In this document: in pieces, positions 50,729 to 62,517 of the stretch | Layout: each line of letters starts with the position of its first letter | How positions within the stretch are numbered: the first letter of the stretch is position 1 | DNA from: Tetrahymena thermophila SB210 | Lineage: Eukaryota; Ciliophora; Oligohymenophorea; Hymenostomatida; Tetrahymenidae | Assembly: GCF_000189635.1 (NCBI RefSeq) | Contig: NW_002476381.1 | Span: 62,001-126,000 of the forward strand | Direction: 5' to 3' | Length of the DNA: 64,000 nucleotides | Translations under genes and position numbers: made by a program | The notes under the pieces: generated by a model | The model's input: only the letters and a program-made list of their open reading frames with translations | Told to the model about the DNA's origin: nothing | Database searches by the model: none

Positions 50729-52222
50729 TCAAGAATCTATAAAATTTGAAATTTTTCTCTAAAGATTCAAAATTTTCTCTCTTTGTTCTAAAAAGTATGA
50801 AGCTAGTTATTCTGCTATTGGGTCTTAGCTACTGCTACTACCAGGGAACCATCCTTAATTTTATTGTTTGAGATTACAAAAATCATATCTAGCGTATTCT
50901 TCAGTTGTTGTATATGCTAAGTAAACATATCCTGTATTTGTCCCTCTTGATACCCTTCCATCTTAGCTTATTCTAAATCTATAAACTCCTCTCATACCAG
51001 GATGCATAATTTCTTCATCCATTTAAATATCAGAATATTATTTCCACTTTCCTTTAATATTTAACTTAGAGAGTAAATAGTTGCAATGATCTACAGTTTC
51101 CTTTTTAACTTTATAGATTTGGCTATTTAATTCAAATAAATTAGGTTGAAGACTTTCACTTAAATACTCTAACTTGGTTTAAATATCATCAATTTTTTCT
51201 TAAAACTTAAATTATTTAAGCTTAGCCTCTACACTTTTTTAATTTAAATCTACATATTCAATTAATTATTCAAGCAGAGACTGCCTATCTTATGAGAAAT
51301 TTGTTTCCTTTAGCTGATAAATTAAACTTTCAGGTTAACTTGATACTTCATTAATTCTACTATGCATATTTTCTACTTCTTATTAAATATCATAAATAAC
51401 TCTTAAGGAGCTTTTTATGAATTACTAAAGTTCTGTAGATTTTTGTAGCAACTAAAGTTTTTAAAATTTCAATGAAGATTCGAATTATGAAATTAATTAA
51501 TCAAATGATATTTGAACATGGTAAGGCTAAATTAAAAATGCAGGTTTAGACTCGATAAATTCACTCTTTTCCAAGTTTTTCTGCTCTAAAATTTTCTTTT
51601 CTTCATTGTTTTCAGCTTAATCTTATGAAACCTTGGACTATATCTTTAGTTCTTCATTATTTTATGATGAAGATTAATTCTATGATAATAAAGAATGATT
51701 TTATATTGATTCTTCTTTAATTTAAAATGTAAATAAATCTTTTTTATCTATAAGGCTACAGTCACAAGTAAAAAGTTAAGAAATAGCTTATGAGCTATTT
51801 TCTGATATTTAACTCAATAATTTTTATTCTTATTTGTCATTTTTAATAGAGCTTTAATTTTATAATTCACTTCTTAGTGATTAATTTTTTTCGTTTAAAC
51901 ATGAATTAAAAAGCTCTAAACTTTATTAAGACTAGGACTCTTTACACTCACCTTAGTCGTTTTATTAATGTTTCAACACTAAATCAATTTTGTTTTCATT
52001 ATTTTAATCTGTACCAGTAGTCTCGTTTAAGGAATCAATTTATTTGTTTTGTTATGCTTTCAAACACTGGCTGCAAATAAGCTGAACAAAATTCTTTTCT
52101 TTAGGTAGACTGCTGAATATTACTATAGACGGTTCTTCTAATCCTTTACACACAAAGCATTTTTCATCATTATTCAAAATTTAAGATACTTTTTAAGATA
52201 TTTAAGATTATTATTTTTCCAT
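50729..52222 (-). CDS. 497-aa protein with N-terminal CxxC pairs and central coiled coil
   Basis: A single exon, ATG 52222 to TGA 50731-50729. The N-terminus MEKQQSQISQKVSQILNNDE leads into CFVCKGLEEPSIVIFSSLPK and LICSQCL: two CxxC knuckles that could bind one zinc in a treble-clef or B-box-like fold. A Gln/Ser/Glu-rich linker and a long coiled coil follow (residues about 245-400; for example QFKFQEKIDDIQTKLEYL). The C-terminal part (about 405-497) looks globular, with MRGVYRFRISQDGRVSRG, TGYVYLAYTTTEEYARYDFC and GWFPGSSSS. The zinc knuckle plus coiled coil plus C-terminal domain is reminiscent of TRIM-like layouts, but there is no RING and I cannot name the C-terminal fold. Frame integrity over 498 codons makes it a firm gene. 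Confidence 0.88.
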
Positions 52223-53779
52223 TTTTTATTCTATCTATTTATTTTGTATTTTATTATCAAATTTTTTTGTTTTTTTTATTATTTTTTTTTTCAGTTTAGG
52301 TTAGGTATTACACAAAACAATTATTTTTAAAGATTACTAAATAGAGTCTATATTCAAAAAAATAAAATAATCATTTACTTAGCAATTCATTTATATTAAT
52401 ATAATCTTACGATTTCACTTCTTTAAAAAGATTTTATTTAAATTCTGCTTTTTATTGCTTACTTACCACTCCAAAATATATTTAAAATAATCAATTTTTT
52501 TTTTAATTATTCACTTTTATAAAAGAATCTTTAATCTTTACATAAATTGATTACTTTTGATATATTTTTTTTAATAATTAGATATAAAAAATTTAATCAT
52601 TTTTATTTTGTATTATGTATTTATTTTCTTTTGAAAATATCACTTTTAAAAAGATTTTTCCATTTATATCATTTTTGAAATAAATTTAAAAATAATAATG
52701 CACATTTACTAAGCAGCAAATAAAATAATTTAATTTTTTATATAAATTAACTGATGTAAAACTTTTTCAAGATTCTTTTTAATAATTTCAAATTCTTTTT
52801 ATATACCTTTCAGTTTTTTAAAAAGATTTTATTCTGTTCTAAGTTTACTATTATTAAAATAAATTAAAAAAAAAAAACTTTTTTAAAATAATTATTCCTA
52901 TTTCTCAAAGAGTAATCGATATTAATTTAATTTTTTGTTTTAATTGATTAATTTTGATAAAAATACTCTAAAAATTATTTCAACTCATTTTAATTCATAT
53001 TAGAAAATCTCTATTTTTCAAAAAGACTTTATCGTCTTTTTATTTACCTTTTTACAAAAAATTTTAAAGTAATAAGCTTTTGTTTGTTAACCATCAATCA
53101 CAATCATCAAAGGTTAATTGATATTAGTTTAATTTTTTGTTTTAACTGATTACTTTTTATTTTTCAAGATTTAAAAGATATCAAACATGTTCTTATAAAT
53201 TTCTTCACACTTAATTTAATTAATATTAGAAAAAATCTATGCTTGAGATTAGAATAATTTTATTTTTCTTAACAAATCAATAAAAAATTGAAAAAAATAT
53301 AAAGTATTTGAATTCATATCACTAATTAAAAGCTCGAACAATTTAAACTTGCAATAAATAGCTATGTTTAAAATCCTCTCTTTTCTATTTAATGTAGGCA
53401 AGCCACCTTATTTAAAGCTACTAAAATTGTGCTTCAAGATTAAACTTAAATTTTATCAATGTTAAATAAAACTATTATCAATCTACCAGTCATTCAGTCT
53501 TTAAGCTAATTGTAAATTTTTAATAACTAATTTAATTTTCCTAAATCATGGCAATAAAAGATTCACTTGAATTGATATATGAGGAATTAAAATTAAATAA
53601 GAAAGAATTTATTTTACATAGAAACTGATTAAGATTGAAAGGATGGTAAAGGTGTTTTGAATTTTAATAAATTTTTATTAATTATTTATTAGTTATCTAA
53701 TTTATCTAAAAAATTCAATTAAGAAAATAAAAATATCCAATAATAAATAATACATTAGCATTAAGAATCACTAAAAATT
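52223..53779. other. Divergent AT-rich intergenic region
   Basis: Lies between the starts of the CxxC gene (minus) and the MGSCC gene (plus). Mostly AT-rich. About 53330-53530 is somewhat less AT-rich and open in more than one frame on the minus strand, but no consistent gene model emerges. Confidence 0.5.
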
Positions 53780-54741
53780 ATGGGAAGTTGCTGTCAAAAA
53801 AATAGCGCAGTTACAAAACTAGATAATGGAGAAGAAGTTGATTTAGACCATTATTAAAAAGAGGAAAATTTGGCCAAGATTTAAATGATCTAAAATAAAT
53901 TTAAAGGTAGGCTTATCACTAGTTTTGTTATTTATTAATCATTTTTAATGAGATTAAAATTTATAAAATTGCTAAATTATAAATACTCTACAATAATTTT
54001 TTCAAAGTTTTCATTTATATGCTGCAAATTAAAATAGAGTGTGTAGTAAAATCATAACCCGCTTTTTTTAATCTAGCCTATTTTTTAGTTAAATAAGATA
54101 ATTTCATCTCATAATGAATTCATTTTAAATATTAAAAAGAAAGTTAAAAAAAGGAATCTACAACTACCACAACTACAACCACAAATAAAAAGGGTGAAAA
54201 ATAGGAATCTACCACAACCAAAACTACAACCACAAAGAAATAGGAAAGTAAGAAGCACTGAAAAGGGAAATTAGCTGGAAATGATGTTTATCTTTTTTTA
54301 TTTAATACTAAAGTTGTCGAATAAGATCATAAAAAGGGAGTAGAAAAACTTGATAATGGAGAAGAAGTTGACTTGGATTTTTATAATAAAGAGGAGAATT
54401 TGAAAAAGATTTCTAAAATCTAAAATAAGGTTAAAGGTAATTTAACCTAATTTCAGCACTTATAAATAAACTTTGAATTAAATATTTAAAACAAAAAATA
54501 AATAAATACATACATACTCTACATTAATATTTATTTTAAAGGGCTTCATTTATAAATGATATAATAAAAAATAATAGCAACAATATAAATTAGTTTTAAG
54601 CTTTTTCAATTAAGCTTGCTTACTATATTAGTTTAAAAAGTATTATTAAGTAAAATATTTAATTTTTTTTTATTTTCTAAAAAAGAAAATTAAAAGAAGG
54701 AATCTACCTCAACCTCAAAGAAATCTGAAAGTAAGATGTGA
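53780..54741 (+). CDS. Small Thr/Lys-rich protein with N-terminal MGSCC, internally duplicated
   Basis: Four exons: 53780-53906, 54140-54247, 54314-54436, 54686-54741; 137 aa; phases 1, 1, 1 agree. It begins MGSCCQKNSAVTKLDNGEEV. Gly2 followed by Ser-Cys-Cys is the classic context for N-myristoylation plus palmitoylation, so membrane attachment is likely. Exons 1 and 3 are homologous (KLDNGEEVDLDHYQKEENL versus KLDNGEEVDLDFYNKEENL), and so are exons 2 and 4 (QKKEST with a Thr/Lys-rich run versus QKKESTSTSKKSESKM), so the gene is a tandem doubling of a two-exon unit. If the donor at 54248 (GTAAGA) is not used, exon 2 ends at a TGA (54258-54260), giving a shorter protein. Exon 4 has the same GAAAGTAAGAT context at its end. 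Function unknown. Confidence 0.75.
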
Positions 54742-57037
54742 TGGTAGAGCTTCTCAATCAGCAAGAAAAGAAGTTTTTCTCTTTTTATTAAATCATGGCA
54801 AAATATAGCAAATTATTGTTTATAATTAGAGTTAAATTATTATAGCATTAAAATTTAATTTGTAAAAATATGCTTATAATCAAGTAAAATAAATAGATTC
54901 TGCTTATTACTTTAAGTCCTAATCTACTTTTGTGTTTATTATAAAAAATTATATTTTAATCGTTTTTTTATTAATTAATTTATCGATTTTAATTACCTGT
55001 TTTTAAACAAAAATATTTATTTTTTTAAGTATGGAGTATTTTCTCAAAGTATCCTATATAATTTATACGAGATTAAACCTTTAAGTTTGTATTAGATTTT
55101 AAAATAATTAAAAATCAAATTTATTAATATATGACTTTTGTTATTTCTAATCCTTAGATGAATTATTGTAAAATAATTATTAGAAATGATCATTTATTCT
55201 TAATAAATTGTATATATTAACAAAATTAAGATTATAGAAACTTTTTAATAATCTTGAATGATATTAATTAAATAAAAAATTAATAATTAAAAAAATTTTT
55301 AAGAATTTAAAAAAGTAAAGCGAATAAAGAAATTTCTTTCAAATTAATTAGCGACATAAATTTAAATTTTAGTAAAAATATGCTCAAAAATATAAAATGA
55401 ATGGAGAAATATTAAGTATTAAACTATTATTTTGAATTTATTTAATAGTAAAAATATCAGTTATTTAACTATTATTTATTTATTGCTTCAAAAAAGGGTT
55501 GATTATTTATTATTTATTATTTCATTTGATAAAAATAATAATAAAATATTAATCTCAAAAAAAAAATAATTTTTAAAACTGTTAATCTGTTATTTATAAT
55601 ATTATTTAATTTTAAATTAGATATATTACAATTTCAACATATTCTTAATAGAATAAAAGTAAAAGTTAACAATAACTTTTTTAACATTTTAATTTGGAAA
55701 CAATCTTTTGCTTGAATATAATTCTTTATTAATTTGCTAATAATCTTTAATTAGTATTTAAGAATCTTTTTATAGTTACTTTTTATTTTCAAATTTAATT
55801 TATTTTTAGTTTTAAATAATGAATAAATCAAACTTAATTATTCAAAAATAACATGAATTCTCATTTTCTATCTATTTTTTCTATGTCAAGAGTTTTTTTG
55901 GCTTACTTTTTTAGAAAGTCATTTAATAACACCGAATTTGTATAAAACTTATCCAAAAAATGAGAAACTAGTATAGCTAAATATTCTGTATTGTTTTTGA
56001 ATTGAATTAATTAGCATTTTTCATAAATTAAAATAATACAAATATAAATAAATTTAACTACGATTCTAAAAAATTTTGAATATATATTTCTAATATTAAT
56101 TTACATTTGATGGTATTACTTAATGGAAAAAATTAGCGATTATTTTTCTTAAAAGAAATTAAAAATAGATGCAAAAAATTTGGCTAATTATCAATATCAA
56201 GGAGGTTTTTTTTTTGGAAAAATTAGTACAGTATTAATAATACTCCATACATTCTACTTGTTTGAAAAATTTACTGGATATAATAATAAACTTATGTAAT
56301 AATTTAATTTATAATTTTTGTAAAAGCTGTAATGACATTTTTATGGTGAATTTTTATTAAATACAATATAACATTATTTCAAATAAGAGTCAATGAAGCT
56401 AAAATTTAATTCATTAAAATAATTGAGTTTTAATGCTACTCAAATAAAATAATTTTACATATTCTAAGATCAAAAAGATGATCTAACATTATTTTAATAA
56501 TGTGCATGCAAATAAAGCTTAAAAAGAATAAATATTAAATGACTAACAACTATTTGTATTTTAGTTGTAAAGGAAACTTATTTTTGTTAGTTTTGTTTTG
56601 GTATTAAGAAAAAAGAAGAACACATTTAATTATTTAATTAATACACAAACATTACAAATCATATAAATAATTTACGTTGAAAACTGTAGTTGAATTTAAT
56701 TGCATTAAATATAAAGTTTATTTATTCAAAATTAGAGTCGAATTTATATTTTGCTGGATAGTATCGTAAGTAAAAGTTGGTTTGCTCTTTTAGTCCGCAA
56801 AAGTTAATTCTTCATTGCTATTAGCTCTGATAAGCTAAAATAAATTAATATAGCTAAGTATTTCTTTCCTTAAGCGATTGTATTTTGGTTTAAAGCATCA
56901 ATAGTAGTAATAGGGAGAACTTTGATATTAGGCTTAGTAAATAAATACAATATAAATAATCATATCAAAATAAAAAGCAAAACACAAATTAGGTAATTAG
57001 GGATATTAAATATAGATATTTTACTCTTTAAGTAATC
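54742..57037. other. AT-rich intergenic region
   Basis: No firm gene. 56760-56945 is less AT-rich and open in several frames, most protein-like on the minus strand (NQNTIAQGKKYLA; ANSNEELTFADQKSKPTF), but start, stop and splice sites do not make a gene. It could be a decayed gene or part of the promoter of the MORN gene. Confidence 0.5.
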
Positions 57038-59007
57038 ATGGGTAATTGCAGTGGAGTTAACTGCTGCTCGAAAGAAAATGAATTAGTTTTAAAAAATAAT
57101 GAAAATGGAACAGCAGAAATTACTACATTAGAAAAAACCAATTAGCGTAATTATGCAAATGGAATTAATCACGATGAAGACACAACAACATATGGTTTCA
57201 GCAAGGAAAAAGATGATACGTATGATCACAATAAGCATTCTTCAGGAAATGATAATAATTAAAGCCCTGGCAACAAGGATAGATAAGGACTTGAATCCTC
57301 GATAGCATTATTAAATAGTAAAAGCAACATTTTAAAAGATCAATATTCAAATAAAGCTGTTTCAGATGAAGATAATTAACTCATCAAATAAACATAAAGT
57401 TAAAATTTTAGAATGAAATTAAAGTAAATTATATTTGAAAATGGGACAAAATATGAGGGAGAATGGCTTTAGGGCAAAAAGTCAGGTTATGGAAAATAAG
57501 TATGGCCAGATGGGTCTTATTATGAAGGAGATTGGAAGGATAACAAAGCAAATGGAAAAGGAAAATTATATCATGTAGATGGTGATATATACGAAGGTGA
57601 TTGGTTGAATGACAAAGCAAATGGATATGGTAAAATAATTTAATATGTGCATGACAATAAACAAAATATTTTAGAAGTATTTTAATAGAAAGTTTAGTTA
57701 TTAATTTATTTATTTGTTTGAGCATATAATCGTTTGATTGATTGACTGATTATTTGTTAATTATCTAAGTTTAAATATCAGTCTTAAGAAATTTATCAAC
57801 CAGAATCAATAAAATGTTAATTGATTACCCAATTATTTTGTTAGTTAATTATTGATTAACATTTACTAATGAACAAATAGAATTTAATTGAATTTCTTAG
57901 CAAATTTGAACTAATATTTGAGATAAAATACTAAATTTCAAGCTTTTTATATTTTCAAAGATTTTTATTACCTTCAAGCTAGAAAAATTACTCTATCCTT
58001 CATAAGATCTTTGTTTAGATTCTCTCATCCCTTTTATTTAATTATTCTTATATATTTAATTTACTTCCTAATCATTTTGGTTAGAGCTTACTTTTAGCTA
58101 TTACTTATTTTATTAAAGTTAATAAAGAATAGAAATTATTAATAAGATCTTTTATCTAATTGGTCCTTCACTTTTTTCATGAATGATAAAAATTATTTTT
58201 CCTAAAAAGATAAAAATTTTAATTTTTTGTTTAGAAATTCCTTTGATGAATTTAATTAAAATAAATATTTTTATGATATATCTTTCTATTTACACAGATT
58301 TCTAAAATTTATTATTTTTAATAAAATTATTAATTACTTTATTATTTTAATAATAAATAGGAGTTTATAACCATAGCAGTGGAGCTAAATTTGTTGGTTA
58401 ATGGGAAAATGATAAATAGCATGGATAAGGCCTTGAAATTTGGCCCGATGGTACTCAGTATGAAGGAAACTATGTTAAAGGAAAGAAAGAAGGATACGGA
58501 AAATTAACTTTCGCAGATAATTCATATTATGAAGGAGAATTTTAAAACAGTGAAATACATGGAGTGGGATATTATGTTTGGCCAGACCAGAGAAAGTATA
58601 TAGGCTAGTGGAAATAAAGTAAAATGCATGGCTACGGAATGGTTGTTTGGAAGGATTAAAGATCTTATGAAGGCTAATATCTAGATGATAAAAAGCATGG
58701 CTTTGGAGTATTTAAATGGGGTGACGGCAAGAAATACGAAGGTCTTTGGGAAAATGGTAAACAGAATGGAGTTGGAATTTTTACTAACTCTAAAGGAGAA
58801 AAAAAATATGGGTCAATGAAAGAAGGAAAGAGAGTTAAATGGATAAATGCACAAATTACAGAAGAAAGTGAGTGTTTGGATATTATAAAATAAATTAGAG
58901 ATTTTGCTCAAAAACACAATTTTCCAAATTTTGATCCAAAAATTTATGACATTTATATTGAGACATAAGTATGCTTGCCTCCAGAAATCTCAGCTAAGTG
59001 TAAATGA
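57038..59007 (+). CDS. MORN-repeat protein with N-terminal MGNCS
   Basis: Two exons, 57038-57629 and 58361-59007, with phase 1 splitting a Gly codon; 412 aa. The start [20 protein letters not shown] has Gly2 and clustered Cys, the pattern for N-myristoylation and palmitoylation. After a polar linker (to about residue 130), roughly ten MORN repeats follow, with the consensus [155 protein letters not shown]. The C-terminal 70 residues are helical and end EISAKCK. MORN repeats bind membranes or act as scaffolds at cortical and ciliary structures; the partner is unknown. The 731-bp intron is long for this window. Confidence 0.92.
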
Positions 59008-62000
59008 ACAAAAGCAAAAAAGTATTTGTATAAAATAAAAGGAGAGACTTTTTCGTTAGTTAATAAGAAAAAAATAAATACCAAATTTTAATTCCAAATT
59101 AGTTTAATTAAAAAAAAAACGAAATGAGTTTATAAAATAAATAACAGCTTTTACAAAAATAAATAAAATAGTTTTCTAGAAATTAAATTTTACAATCAAT
59201 TTTCACAAATAATTAATAAATGAAGTAACTAACTAACTAACTTTCAATAAATTCTCATAATTCTAATACACAAAATACTCAACTAAGAATACTGCTTTAA
59301 AATATATCTAAAATCATATTTAAAGAAATTAGTTTTGATTGTTCGTTCAATTGATTGCTTGCTTATTTATTGATAAAAATAGAGAAATAAAACTATTTCT
59401 AAGAGGATTGATCAAATCTTTCTTTCTTTATATTAAGTACTTCTAAATGTATATAGCAGATATATTATTAAGTAAATTAAAATATCAAAATCTCAAATAT
59501 AAATAAATAAATAATTTATTAATGCAAACAAATTAACATTTATATATTATTTTTCTATCATTAGTGTTATAAAATTTTTCTCTTTCTTCAAAGATATTGC
59601 TTAAATACCATTTATATTTATATGTTTTATTACAAACTATTTTATTTATATTTCAAACAAAAAAAGTAAATCTATCTCTGTATCAAGGATAAATTAATTA
59701 TTTAAATAAATAATATTTACAAATATGAGTTGAACCCATTTTTCATTAATAATCATTAGCTTTACCCTATATTAATAGTAAATCCCACTTATAAATCTGA
59801 TTAAAAATCTATTTAAATATTTTAGTGCGTTCAGAAGGTGTTAATTATTATAAAATTTTGTAATTTGATTGAGAATAATATTTAAAATAATTTTTCTATT
59901 GTAATTAGAATCCTCTTTTATGACAAAAACAAAACTGTTTGTATTTTTCTATAATTTTTTAGGTTTATTTAAAATATTTTAAAACGAATAATACAAAGAA
60001 AGTATCTGATAAGCTATTGCAAATTTTAAAATAAAGTGTAAAAATGTATTTTCACTCCCAGAAAATTAAAAATATTTAGAAAAAAATAAATTCTTCAATA
60101 AAATATAAATTCATGTTCAAGAGGGATAAAAGGTGGATGACTTAAAGCAATTAAACATAAAAATAATGAACACATTTTAAATATCAAGGATAAAAAATAG
60201 AAAATTTCAAATTTTAAAGACTCTAGAAAATATTAGAATATTTTCATTTTTACATTTATTTTAGATTGTGTTCTGTGATCTCATTGTTGAATACGTATTA
60301 AGCATAGATGGAGCTATAGTTGTAGATTTCGTAGATTTTTTATTGAATACGAAGCTTTACAAAAATTCTTAGTAGGGAATACCTTTTTTTGTAATTTTAC
60401 TATTTAAAAAAAATATATATTACACTTTTTAAAGAATTTTTTGTTAAAAATTTTTTGTTTCCTAAATCTGAATGTTTTCTATTATAAATAATTTTTCGCT
60501 AATTCGACCATTAAGTAAAAAATATTTTTCATTCTCTTCAAAAAAATATTTGCAATATATTTTTGTTTTTAGAAAAGAAATCTTAAAGATTAAGAATCGA
60601 ACGAAATTTTATATAAAGATAAATAGAATTTAGAATAATTAATAGCTGTAAAAAATTACACATAATGTTTGTTTTTATCAATGAATGAATTGATAGTTTT
60701 TGATATTATTTTTTTCAAAATTTTCCAAAAAAATTAACTAAAAATTAAAGGAGAAAATAATAATTATTATTATTTTTACTGAACGATAAAAATTAAACAA
60801 AAACTTAATTATACTTCAAGGAAATAAAAATAACAAAAAGGAAGAAGCTTAAATCAGCTTTATCGTTAATAAAAGAATGATGACTAAAAAAACACATTTT
60901 GAAAATTAGCTCATTTACTTTAGCTAGAATATTATTTTCTAGAAAGTTATTTATTAAAATATGATTAAAATCTTAAATTAATTGAGGATAGAAATTATAA
61001 TCTTAATTTATAGGGGACACAATTTATTTAACTTTTTAGTATAGAAAAAAATATTAGCTAACTTTGTTACATGTGTTAAATTATTATGAATAAATCATTA
61101 ATAAGAAATACTTTTATTTTATTTATTTTATTTTTTATTCTTTTATTCATTTTTAAGTTGTTAAAATAGACTCGAAAATCTTTTAAAGTAGTAGATTTAG
61201 ATGATTTATTAATTAATGGAATATATATATTTTTAAATTAATCTTGAGTGTAAAAAATAAAATATTATTTCTAATTCATTGTATTTTTACTTTTTTATAA
61301 ACTTAAAATAAATACAAGATTTTTAAAGTCTTTTTATTATTTTATTAGCTAAATAAGCTATGCTTGCTTTTGTCTAGTGTGCAAAATGTTTAATTATTTA
61401 AAAAATTAAAAATGATCTAGGCTTAAAATAGATAATTTTTCTATATCATTTGAATATGAAGTTAACTTTTTTTTACAAAAAGTAAAAACTATTTAGTCAA
61501 TTTTTTTTATAAAGCTATAAAATAAGACTTTCAAAAATATGTGATGTATTTTCATATGATAAAATTAATTATTTTTATTTATCTTTTAGTTTTGCTTAAA
61601 TTATGTGATAAATAAAAGAATTTTAATATTTCTTTATTTAGAATATTTAAACAGTAATTTAAAATTTATGATAAAAATATTAATTAATATATTACAGACC
61701 AAAATTTCTTGGTATAGATAAAATTCTTTTTATACTTCATCTCTACAAAGATAACTCTAAAATAATATATTAAATAATTGAGTTAGTTGCTTATGAAACT
61801 ATTTTATTGGTTTTAGGTGTAATATTTGCAATTGATTAAAATAATTTATTTTTTTGATTTATAAAATTTTTTTCTAAATTAAATTAAACTAAAAATAAAA
61901 GTGTTTTAATAAAAGTCTTTTATTAAAATATAAAAGACTTTTATTTTGAATAGTTGTTTTAAAAAGCCTTCGATCTCACTCAATAATTTATTATAATTAA

Positions 62001-62034
62001 TTAACATGAAAAAAAATAATAATAAAAAAATCAA
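59008..62034. other. AT-rich intergenic region with one ambiguous coding-like patch and a hairpin
   Basis: 3 kb with little signal. 60265-60400 is less AT-rich and open on both strands (plus: IVEYVLSIDGAIVVDFVDFL; minus: YQEFLQSFVFNKKSTKSTT), bounded by splice-like ends, but no neighbouring exons can be joined. A perfect hairpin lies at 61908-61945. The rest is A/T runs. Confidence 0.5.
61908..61945. other. Perfect 16-bp stem hairpin
   Basis: 61908-61923 (AATAAAAGTCTTTTAT) and 61930-61945 are exact reverse complements with a 6-nt loop. It lies about 90 bp upstream of the ATG of the 160-aa gene, in its presumed promoter or 5' UTR. Confidence 0.7.
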
Positions 62035-62517
62035 ATGACTATTAAAATCAACTAAAATCCTAAAGTCTCTTTTTTGGCATAAAAATCAAAAAAAATTTAT
62101 AAATCAACAAAGCATACAAAAAAGGCTAGTTATCTTACTGTAAATGAGAATAAATTTAACTAAATTTCTTAAGTTAGTAAACATCATTTATACTTGAATG
62201 ATTTAATCACTAACCTTAACCCTGATGAATTAATATCTATCATAAGCTAATTTGACTAATTGACTATCTAAGAAGTCTCTCCTTATAATTACATAGCTCA
62301 GTACTAAAAAAAGGTTATGGACTTTGATTTCAATGAAGAAACGGATGAACTGTTTGAAGTTTATAATGACATCACTATTGTAATCAAATTTGAAATTAAA
62401 TAAATTATTGAATGCTCTACTAGATATACAATTTTATTTTAAAATTTGTCTAAATAATATGATATTGAATATTAAAATCTCAAAAGCGACTTGATCCAAA
62501 ATATCATTTCTTTTTGA
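62035..62517 (+). CDS. 160-aa protein of unknown function
   Basis: A single exon, ATG 62035 to TGA 62515-62517, with numerous TAA and TAG codons read as Gln. It starts MTIKINQNPKVSFLAQKSKK: a basic N-terminal 35 residues, then a mixed, probably folded part (HHLYLNDLITNLNPDELISI, YNYIAQYQKKVMDFDFNEET) with an acidic patch (FNEETDELFEVYNDI) and a beta-prone stretch (ITIVIKFEIKQIIECSTRY). No signal peptide, membrane helix or family motif seen. An upstream ATG at 62006 is followed by TGA after ten codons, so 62035 is the better start. The coding stretch is clearly less AT-rich than its flanks. Confidence 0.7.
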
